DNA of 64,000 nucleotides from assembly GCA_003168355.1 (NCBI GenBank), contig PMSQ01000063.1:1-64000 (forward strand), read 5' to 3'. Positions 58,401-64,000 of the stretch are shown here, piece after piece. Below the pieces are notes generated by a model. The model searched no databases, was not told the origin of the DNA, and saw only the letters and a program-made list of their open reading frames with translations. The position numbers and the translations under genes were made by a program. Source of the DNA: Acidobacteriaceae bacterium (lineage in GTDB: Bacteria > Acidobacteriota > Terriglobia > Terriglobales > Acidobacteriaceae). Within the stretch, counting starts at the first letter, position 1. Each line of letters opens with the position of its first letter.

Positions 58401-59288
58401 CAAACCGCGGTAAAGGTCTGGCATACCGCGCCGCGCTACCTGTTGCTCAATGGCCGGGCATCCCTTGACCCGCGCAACTACCTCGGCTTCGGCCATCTGG
58501 ATTTTGTTCCGACGAAGATCGTGCCCACAAGCATGCTGATGACGGCCTCCGACGACTGGTTCTCGGACTTCAACGACACTGGTATGCCAACCATCGCAAC
58601 CGGGCGTCTCCCCGTGAGCACCGCAGCCGAAGCCCAACTGGTGGCCGGCAAAATTGCCACTTACGAAGGCCAATCCACAAACGGTCCCTGGACCTCGCAG
58701 GCGCTTATGGTCGCCGACATAAACGATACCGAAAACTTTACGAAAGACAGCCAGCTCGTGCAGGCGCAGCTGCCTTCTACGATGCAGGTAACCGATGCTT
58801 TCGCCAGCACGATGACCATAGCCCAAGCCCAGCAGGCAATCCTTTCCGCCATCAACTCCGGGCAGTTATTAGTAAACTATGCGGGACATGGCTCCGAAGA
58901 CGAATGGTCCGGAAATGATCTTTTCGACAACACCGCCGCGAATTCGCTGACCAACGGCTCTTCCTTGCCGGTGTTCCTGATCATGGATTGCCTGAATGGT
59001 TTCTTCCAGGACGTTTACGATGAGCCTCTGGCAGTCACCCTCATGCTCGCCCCGAATGGAGGCGCGGTCGCAGTCTTGGCTTCGAGCGGCCTGAATCAGG
59101 CAGCGCCGCAGACGCTTCTCGACAAGCTGGTTGTGCAGAGCGCAATAAATTCGCCGCAGCTGGCCTTGGGAGATGCCGTCCTTAAAGCAAAATCGGGCAT
59201 CACCGATCTCGGTGTCCGCAAAACCTACAATCTGCTGGGCGATCCCGCCATGCAGATCAAACCTCCGGCTCCAACTCCAGCGCACTAG
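49425..59288 (+). CDS. giant surface protein: ER-type signal peptidase, DUF11 repeats, C25 peptidase
   Basis: 3287 residues from GTG 49425. Residues 20-130 form an S24/S26 signal peptidase of the ER/SipW type: GASMSP with Ser42, RLHRLV with His80 and TRGDCGLQDDPP with Asp97 (possible Asp102/103), i.e. a Ser-His-Asp rather than Ser-Lys site. A hydrophobic segment (169-190, ending SSRAQ) follows. Then come three tandem 65-69-residue units (435-632), one DUF11 repeat, a Gly-rich stretch (about 1000-1215), nine more DUF11 repeats (1267-2422) and a C25 (gingipain-like) peptidase with His3155 (NYAGHGS) and Cys3189 (IMDCLNGF). No type IX sorting domain is at the C-terminus. TTG/CTG starts near 49880 leave room for two separate genes, but the reading frame is continuous. 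Confidence 0.82.
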   Translation: MNDLVTTDLPIIDRPQSKQFESFVLECLKDGLRVRFQARGASMSPAIRDGEMVYVRPASEVHLRRGDIVLVKGDYGFRLHRLVKADAAADIFITRGDCGLQDDPPVRGEQILGVAVAKEVRLGRTSVRTKLRGVGGILLRGAARGQSAAGKLLRRSGLRRSPQGAASRSGVLGALGLILVLLAATSSRAQVAVDTNSSTNTTADLTGAGTRTLTFNHTTSNTANRALLVGVSMNIANSAATAVTGVTYNGTALTFVGAHNDAGNTRRVEMWYLLNPASGTNLPIIVSVDVPTAATVGVTAGATVFTDVDQTVPLSSFVSANGATATNSQLDVPSVVNGMVFDTLAVGLGAITVNGPQVSQWNVASGGTTSNATQDIVGTASSRSGAPSVPVSESFNGTLNLTAAVPKAVSFNLTSVTPTTVALALTKAANAFGGTTVYTGTITGGGGNAYVGDTVVVTGFTTAADNGTFTCTASSTTTITLNNNAGVAQTHAGTATATTSTVYTGTITGGAGNAFAGDTVVVTGFTNATNNGTFTATASSATTLTLNNKASVAETDPGTATVATATSTSTVYTGTITGGTGNGFAGDSFVVAGFTNAGNNGTFTCTASTATTLTCSNAAGVAETNTGTATTNATFNWSLGAVSINPTAADIGVTTSVGSAIFLGSNTIYTITISNSGTSAANAVALSDALASGMTLVSVTPSVGSCVTTANPVTCTIGTLASGGTATVVVVETATAAGAYSNTATVSDSGTPPDPNTGNNTYTAVATVQSPACATVAQAVPNNSVSGTVNTYYPGTASVAAGVTSIPVGAATGTGTAIAAGNLLLVIQMQDASISDSNTVAYGNGSTGQGFTTLNSAGDYEFVTAQSAVGTGGGTVTISGAGASGGTVFAYRASAASATAGQSTYQVIVVPQYTTATFNATTPPTAPAWNGSTGGVLVLDTSSTLTLNGATVSVSGQGFRGGAGMQLDGGVGGSNADYLHASPATYTGVVENGVDASKGEGIAGTPFWVESGGTYVLGNSSYPSGTAGTDGSSARGAPGNAGAGGTDGDPTNNDQNAGGGGGGNGGSGGFGGDSWNTNFSDGGEGGAAFPATINRIALGGGGGAGTRNNSDGDTQASGGATGGGIIIIRTNALSGTATLTANGVSAYNGTANDAGGGGGAGGTIVVLSANGGESGLTLQANGGNGGNAWATEPYTLGNRHGPGGGGGGGVVLVSGTPASISETGGTNGLTENPGVSYGSTPGATGTSATNESITQTSGTQSGAQCTPDMTLGKSHVGNFVRGSTAAYTIPVENLSPYGSTNATVTINDTLPVGLTPTSASGTGWACSIISQTVSCTDSTVLAANSFYPSITINANVAQTAPSTETNIATVSGGGELNLANDTATDVATVVSSADLSVTNAASPDPVAAGANLTFTQLVTNSGPSAADNATFVEAVPANTTFVSLSAPAGWTCSYPSGGTTGNVVCTDLNMAGGTAATFSMIVNVNSGTANGTVITGTAAVSSSVSDPNSTNNIASASTVVGTTAGAEMTVTNSASPNPVIAGNNITYTQTATNVGSGTANAPTLSDTTPPNTTFVSISTPPGTTCTPTLAVGATGTITCTGASAPAGTSGTVVFVVKVTAGTASGTVITDTVTVNATNQAFGANSATAADVVATATQSDLALSTAATPLTVYAGNDITYTQTVTNNGPAAATTAQLVEATPANTTFASVSAPVGWTCTTPAVGGVGNVTCSDPSLASGASADIIVVVNLASTVIASSITATSTVSSTTTDPNSANNSTTIVTPVVTVCDLAVTNSGTPSPVTVGNNITYTQVVTNSGPGNCSTASFTEAFPANTTFVSLTPVPAGWTCTTTGSISCSDPSFAPGTTSTFPVIVKVTGGTLITDTVTVATTTHDTNTANNTATVTIGVATATQADLSITNSASPNPVTAGNNITYTQTVTNGGPAAATTVTLTETLPTNTAFVSLSGAGWTCTSAAPYTCTIASLAANATATFTFVVTVNATATSGSTITDTASVASSVTGDPNPANNTASVGVLVADSADLSVTNVASPVPVQATNNITYTQVVTNAGPSTATTASLTESTPANTTFASIVAAAGWSCTTPIAGNAGTITCTNPSFAAGTASFTVAVKVNALTPAGTAINSTATVSSTTADPNSANNTATAADVVATATQSDLITTNTAAPSSVAAGSNVTYTQSITNNGPAAATSVSFSQTTPPNTNFQSITPPAGWTCTPLTVGTAGTITCTDATLALNATAAFTLVLQVNAGTASGTNIAETDTATASNIVPSLTSNSATAMVVVANSGAASLAIVKTATPSPTVSDGDTLTYNLAVTNNGPANANNVTVTDVLPSDVTWLQETTTVGTCSEAGGTVTCLLGTMANGATATVTILTLAGAPGTATNTATVSAAVPATGGSSTQVETITAATKIRLQFFAAQQGKDKTGSNRVVLFWKTGGEAHNLGFNVYREQNGERVQLNPSLIAGSALLMHGTAPKHAAKTYSWIDSSVSAGRGSYWLEDVDTNGTRTQHGPVSAEAAASSSSASEAVPAAAALMLNQLNQAQPAAASSEASHPVENVLRTVRPALTQYQKQFELAAHPAVKILVKHEGWYQVTQPDLVEAGLDPNVDPALLHLYAEAVEQPMEITGTSAGSGGFGPQAAINFYGTGIDTPYSGTRVYWLAVGENQGARIQQLPPSTGSNQPPASFPFTVELTPHTTYFSALITSNGNNFFGSIISSTPINEILQASHIDKSAAEPAQLEVILQGVILAIPHDVAIALNGTTLGNVTFTGQDKGRLTVTLPPSLLQDGDNTVTLTSQDGEYDLSLVQSIRIAYPHSYVADADSLFFTGRPGDQLKVTGFASAPVVVLDITNPDQPVALTPQIATDTTSNPNQYGLTVQVPWSTTAASAPARHTLLALANDKVASALGIRQNHPSHWHSPQPGSEIVMVSPGAFAEALTPVIQAHEKEGKSAALVPVDELYDEFNFGQHSPSAIRDFLQTAVKVWHTAPRYLLLNGRASLDPRNYLGFGHLDFVPTKIVPTSMLMTASDDWFSDFNDTGMPTIATGRLPVSTAAEAQLVAGKIATYEGQSTNGPWTSQALMVADINDTENFTKDSQLVQAQLPSTMQVTDAFASTMTIAQAQQAILSAINSGQLLVNYAGHGSEDEWSGNDLFDNTAANSLTNGSSLPVFLIMDCLNGFFQDVYDEPLAVTLMLAPNGGAVAVLASSGLNQAAPQTLLDKLVVQSAINSPQLALGDAVLKAKSGITDLGVRKTYNLLGDPAMQIKPPAPTPAH
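50727..51320 (+). repeat. three tandem 65-69-codon repeats inside the giant gene
   Basis: Each unit begins STVYTGTITGG (or TTVYTGTITGG), continues NAxxGDTVVVTGFT, NNGTFT, TTLTLNN and ends with an AGVAET-like block. Unit starts are near 50727, 50922 and 51129. Recent internal duplication is likely because the units keep about two-thirds identity. Confidence 0.8.
53223..56690 (+). repeat. nine tandem DUF11-type repeats inside the giant gene
   Basis: Units begin near 53227, 53604, 54000, 54399, 54787, 55162, 55540, 55937 and 56332 with ADLSVTN-like strands, followed by N-x-I-T-Y-T-Q-x-V-T-N-x-G-P, ANTTFVS, GWTC and C-x-x-PSF/L. The period is about 375-400 bases. Another related unit sits earlier at about 51340-51718. 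The Cys pair (GWxC...C) in each unit could form an intradomain disulfide. Confidence 0.85.
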
Positions 59289-59300
59289 GGTTCGTGTGGA

Positions 59301-59338
59301 GACAGCCGCCCTCGGCTGTCCGCCGGGCGCAGCCCGGC
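59301..59338. terminator. double hairpin between convergent genes
   Basis: Two adjacent perfect hairpins: GACAGCCG-CCCT-CGGCTGTC (59301-59320) and GCCGGGC-GCA-GCCCGGC (59322-59338). They sit in the 61-base gap between the stops of the giant gene (plus) and the DAHP synthase gene (minus), a natural place for bidirectional termination. No strong T-run follows, so it could equally be a dispersed repeat. Confidence 0.5.
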
Positions 59339-59349
59339 CTTGAGTGCCC

Positions 59350-60363
59350 TCATGCCGGAATCGCCGCCGGCCGCAGCGGCTCCGCGATGGCCTTCATCAC
59401 CCTCTCAAATCCGGCGAAATCAAGCGACTGCGCCCCATCGGATAGCGCCCGCTCCGGACAAGGATGAACCTCGATGATCAAGCCATCCGCTCCCACGGCC
59501 ACGGCTGCGCGAGAAACTGCGGCAATCAGACTCTGTTTGCCCGTCCCGTGCGAAGGATCGGCGATCACGGGCAGGTGAGAAAGATCGCGGGCCAGAGCTA
59601 CAGCGGCGAGATCGAAAGTATTGCGCATTTCCGTTTCAAACGTTTTAATACCACGCTCACAAAGCACAACCTGCGAATTTCCTCCCGAAAGCAAATACTC
59701 CGCCGCGAGCAGCCACTCTTTCACCGTGGCCGAGGGTCCCCTCTTCAAAAGCACCGGCTTGCTCACGGTTGCCAGTCTCCGCAGCAGCGCGAAATTCTGC
59801 ATGTTCCGCGCCCCCACCTGCAACATATCCACATGTTCGCAAATGATGTCCACATCTTCCGTGCTCATCACTTCCGTGACCACGGGCAGACCGGATTGTT
59901 CGCGAGCTTCGCGCAGAATCTTCAGCGCCTCCAGGCCCAGTCCCTGAAAGTCGTAAGGAGAAGTCCGCGGCTTATAGGCTCCGCCGCGAAGCATCGTCGC
60001 CCCGGCACGCTTAACGGCGTGGGCGGTGCTGAGCAACTGCTCCCGGGATTCCACCGAGCAGGGTCCGGCAATGATCACAACCCCCGGTCCGCCGATCGGA
60101 ACTCCGCCCACATTCACCACCGATCGCTCAGGCTTGACCTGCCGGCTCACCAGCTTGAAAGGTTGGGCGATGGCCACAACATTTTCCACGCCGGGCGCCA
60201 CCTGCAGCGCCTCGATTTCGTGACGGCGCCCATTTCCCACCGCAGCCACAATGGTGCGTTCCACTCCCCGCGTAACGTGCGGCTGGTAGCCCGCCTCGCG
60301 AATGCGCTCGATGATGTGCGCAATCTCCTGTTCGCTTGCTTTCTCGGACATGTTGACAATCAT
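59350..60363 (-). CDS. aroF: 3-deoxy-7-phosphoheptulonate synthase (DAHP synthase, type I-beta)
   Basis: 337 residues from ATG 60363 with AGGAG upstream. An N-terminal ferredoxin-like regulatory domain (1-70, [23 protein letters not shown]) precedes the barrel: [92 protein letters not shown], and [12 protein letters not shown] plus [20 protein letters not shown]. It condenses PEP and erythrose 4-phosphate as the first shikimate step. The N-terminal domain suggests allosteric control by an aromatic product. It is monocistronic here. Confidence 0.95.
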   Translation of the reverse strand: MIVNMSEKASEQEIAHIIERIREAGYQPHVTRGVERTIVAAVGNGRRHEIEALQVAPGVENVVAIAQPFKLVSRQVKPERSVVNVGGVPIGGPGVVIIAGPCSVESREQLLSTAHAVKRAGATMLRGGAYKPRTSPYDFQGLGLEALKILREAREQSGLPVVTEVMSTEDVDIICEHVDMLQVGARNMQNFALLRRLATVSKPVLLKRGPSATVKEWLLAAEYLLSGGNSQVVLCERGIKTFETEMRNTFDLAAVALARDLSHLPVIADPSHGTGKQSLIAAVSRAAVAVGADGLIIEVHPCPERALSDGAQSLDFAGFERVMKAIAEPLRPAAIPA

Positions 60364-60446
60364 TGGCTTTCTCCTGATTCAAGCTTTTCACCACAGAGTC
60401 ACAGAGACACAGAGAAAATCTCTAGAAGCTATCTTATGAATCGTTT

Positions 60447-60510
60447 GGGAAGGGCACGGCTTCAGCCGTGCCGCCCAGAGCCAACAAGTATGCGGGCTTC
60501 AGCTCCTGAG
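60447..60510. repeat. two-stem dispersed repeat, copy D
   Basis: First stem GGCACGGC-TTCA-GCCGTGCC (60453-60472, eight perfect pairs); the second GC-rich stem CGGGCTTCAGCTCCTG (near 60494-60509) is poorly paired. Starts GGGAAGGGCA instead of TTGAAAGGGCG. Belongs with copies A, B and C by the TTCA-loop stem. Confidence 0.5.
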
Positions 60511-60625
60511 GATCCGGCACCTTACTTCTTCGGTTCATCATGAGATAGCCTCCAGATACATCCCTCTTGTTTTCTTTCTGTTTTCCTCTGTGTCTCTGTG
60601 GTGAGTCCTTCTCCTGCAAAAACAA

Positions 60626-60650
60626 AGGCCGCGATCCGGGATCGCGGCCT
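60626..60650 (-). terminator. intrinsic terminator downstream of the Flp pilin / nuo operon
   Basis: AGGCCGCGAT-CCGGG-ATCGCGGCCT is a ten-pair perfect stem (up to twelve if the loop is shortened). On the minus strand it is followed by TTTGTTTTT. It lies 187 bases beyond the pilin stop, and may also end read-through from nuoN. Confidence 0.7.
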
Positions 60651-60836
60651 CTGAATGAAACTTGCTTAAAATCTAGTCGATCATGGCTGACTCGATCTCC
60701 CCGCAAGCTCCGCAGCAGCCGCTACTCCGGTAAACCAGCAGTAGCGAAACTGCCCGGTAAATGAGGTAAATCGCGTCATAAGAAATGGTTCCGGCTTTAC
60801 GATTCCGAACGGCAAAGGCTATGCAAGCTGATCCTG

Positions 60837-61001
60837 CTATTGTATCGAACTTGCCACATTGGAGAAGGCATTATTTGAGTTAGATCCGATCAGGCGTATC
60901 GTGCCCACCACCAGAACAAGGATCACAGCCAGCATTACGGCGTATTCCGCAATATCCTGCCCCGCATCTTCCGGCCAAATTCTGCGAATGAAGTTGGACA
61001 T
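60837..61001 (-). CDS. Flp/Fap-type pilin subunit (type IVb pilin)
   Basis: 54 residues, too short for usual gene calls. GGAGGG five bases before the ATG at 61001 is a strong ribosome-binding site. The sequence EDAGQDIAEYAVMLAVILVL is the Flp pilin signature: a Gly/Gln-rich cleavage area, the conserved Glu-Tyr of the mature N-terminus, and a hydrophobic helix, followed by GSNSNNAFSNVASSIQ. Flp pilins are assembled by the Tad secretion system, none of which is in this window. It lies 87 bases downstream of nuoN on the same strand and its stop is followed by an intrinsic terminator. Confidence 0.85.
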   Translation of the reverse strand: MSNFIRRIWPEDAGQDIAEYAVMLAVILVLVVGTIRLIGSNSNNAFSNVASSIQ

Positions 61002-61088
61002 TTTTTCCCTCCGAAATCGACATCGTTCCCCGGCGCAAGGGAAGAACTACATTGGAAGGACACATCATGCCGCAGCATGCGCTGCTTG

Positions 61089-62644
61089 TCAAATACCGGA
61101 TTTTACGATTTTCACAACCGTCCCGGCCGTTCCGGGCTCAGCGGAAACCGGTGCGAATGAACTCTGCCAGACGAGTCGCTGAGCCGAGTCCTGCGCATAC
61201 TGCAACGTGCTGTTCGGAAATATTCCTAGATAGATGGTCGCGACCAGGCAGGCTACCAGCGCCAGCCGGAGCGCGAAAGGCACGGGCATCACCGGCACTT
61301 CCTTCCGCGATTCGCGCATGTACATCCTCACAATGATGCGCAGATAGTAATACGCTCCCACGCCGCCGTTTACGACGCCGATGATCGTGAGCCAGATCAG
61401 ATTAGCTTTCATGGCCGCGTTGAACACATAGAACTTGGCAAAAAATCCGCCGGTCATCGGGATACCGATCAGCGAAAGCAGGAAGATGGTGAGCGTCGCC
61501 GCCAGCAGCGGAGAACTGCGGCCCAGGCCTTCATAATCTTCGAGTGTCACGTAGCGCTCGCCGGCGTTCGCGAAATGGCTTACCACTGCAAACGCGCCCA
61601 GGTTCATCGCGGCATAGGCCGCGGTGTAGAACATCGCCGCGGAAATTCCCGGACCCGGCGCGGCCGCGAACGCCACCAGCAAGTAGCCCGCATGCGCAAT
61701 CGAGGAATAAGCCAGCAGCCGCTTCACATTATTTTGCAAGAAGGCGCTGATATTGCCCAACGTCATGGATAGCGCCGCCGCAACCCAAATAACATAAAAG
61801 ATGGCATGCACGTCGATCACGAAAACAATGCGCAACAAAACTGCAAACGCCGCTGCCTTGGGTGCCGTCGACATCAGACCCACAATCGGCGCCGGTGCTC
61901 CCTCGTAGACGTCCGGCGTCCAGCTGTGGAACGGAGCGGCTCCCACTTTGAAGCCCAGGCCCACGAACATGAACGCCACCGCCACAAACGCGAGCAATGG
62001 AATTGGCCCGGACTGCAACGTCTGGCTGATCTGGTCAATATTCGTCGAGCCCGTCGCGCCAAACATCAACGCCACTCCATACAGGAAAAACGCTGTTGCG
62101 AATGAACCCAGCAAAAAGTATTTCAACGACGATTCAGCGCTCGCAGCCTCGTGCCGCCGGAATCCCGCCAGCACGTAAGAAGAGATGGAGGAAATCTCGA
62201 GCGCGATGAAAATCAGAACCAATTCGATCGCCGACGACATCAGCGCCATGCCCACCACTCCGAAAAGAATCAGGGCATAGTACTCCCCGGCGCGAATCCG
62301 CTGCACCGCCATATATTCGTAAGAAATAAGGATGACGACGGTCGCGATCGCAATCACCAGAACATGGAAGAAAACGCTGAATTCGTCCACTTGCACCATG
62401 TTCCAAAAGGCCAGCCCGGGAGATTGCGCCATGAACCAGGTCGCCCCAAGTCCCGCCAGCGTGCCCACCAACGCAATCAGTCCCAGAATTTTCTGACTTT
62501 GTTCCTCGTCCAGCAAGGGTTCAAGCACCATCACGATCATGCCGAAGACGGAGAGCACGATCTCCGGTAGGATGCGAACGTAATCCGCACCTTGCGGGAG
62601 CGTCTGCACCAGGGCTGGGAAAAAAGTCGCGACCCAATTCACGA

Positions 62645-62648
<4 letters not shown>
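61089..62648 (-). CDS. nuoN: NADH-quinone oxidoreductase subunit N
   Basis: 519 residues from the ATG at 62648, which overlaps the nuoM stop by ATGA. Fourteen or so membrane helices. Proton-channel features of the Mrp-antiporter family are visible: ALEISSISSYVLAGFRR, GLGFKVGAAPFHSWTPDVYEGAPAPIVGLMSTAPKAA (the conserved Lys/His helix), YSSIAHAGYLLVAFAA and GIPMTGGFFAKFYVF. It is a proton-pumping membrane-arm subunit of complex I. In bacteria nuoN is usually the last nuo gene, consistent with the small pilin gene and terminator that follow. Confidence 0.96.

Positions 62649-64000
<1,352 letters not shown>

Larger units (their letters stand above)
60364..60836. other. 473-base intergenic region with repeat and terminator
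   Basis: Between the DAHP synthase start and the pilin stop, both on the minus strand. It holds dispersed repeat D (60447-60510) and an intrinsic terminator (60626-60650). No additional gene was recognised. Confidence 0.5.

Noticed and set aside
58240-59288. Type IX secretion sorting signal in the giant protein
   Set aside because: The protein ends shortly after the C25 domain in a Pro-rich tail; no Ig-like sorting domain is present.

Overview
This 64 kb window looks like part of a chromosome from a Gram-negative, soil-type bacterium, most probably an Acidobacteriota (Terriglobia/Koribacter-like). This is inferred from gene content, not from a marker gene: LPS-export permeases, a NuoM/NuoN complex I tail, bactofilin, bacillithiol synthesis (BshA), a GlgB/GH57 glycogen pair, large DUF11 surface proteins and several families of dispersed GC-rich hairpin repeats. 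There is no rRNA, CRISPR array, phage or obvious IS element. One tRNA (Val, UAC) is present.

Layout. 1-5.5 kb: end of a MenC-like gene, a secreted unknown, bactofilin, two SAM methyltransferases and an MsbA-like ABC exporter. 5.6-8.5 kb: a Cpx-like envelope-stress module (Spy/CpxP-like protein divergent from an OmpR-type regulator and kinase, with GTAAA repeats between them). 8.7-19.9 kb: beta-propeller lipoprotein, fused LptF-LptG, an AbrB/PIN toxin-antitoxin pair, divergent glgB and GH57 genes, a secreted glycine-zipper protein and a DUF4230 protein. 19.98-24.4 kb: a signalling cluster built around a histidine kinase whose membrane domain has the ethylene-receptor (ETR1) copper/ethylene site, with a REC-HDOD protein in its operon and a divergent REC protein carrying a degenerate HD domain. 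24.5-37.3 kb: tRNA-Val, ChbG/HpnK-type deacetylase, PilZ protein, bshA, LytS-type kinase, a four-helix-bundle gene between hairpin repeats, gpmI, a solitary Phd antitoxin, DUF5677-like, DinB-like and DUF2059 proteins, eno, RDD and SpoIIM. 37.3-42.6 kb: a MoxR-DUF58-DUF4350-DUF4129-membrane protein operon that belongs with the RDD/SpoIIM pair. 42.7-46.0 kb: acetyl-CoA synthetase and a sugar-binding-protein homologue without signal peptide.

46.4-59.3 kb is the most unusual part: a probable peptide-modification (RiPP) locus. It holds a PqqD-like recognition protein, a radical SAM/SPASM enzyme, a 57-residue candidate precursor peptide with a YxxPxL leader motif and a Cys/Gly/Ser-rich C-terminus, an HprK-like kinase, and, overlapping the kinase, a 3287-residue protein joining an ER-type (Ser-His-Asp) signal peptidase, a membrane segment, about ten DUF11 repeats and a C25 (gingipain-like) cysteine peptidase. 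59.3-64 kb: DAHP synthase, a 54-residue Flp-type pilin and nuoN/nuoM.

Every assignment is by reading motifs in the translated sequence. No database search or structure prediction was run.
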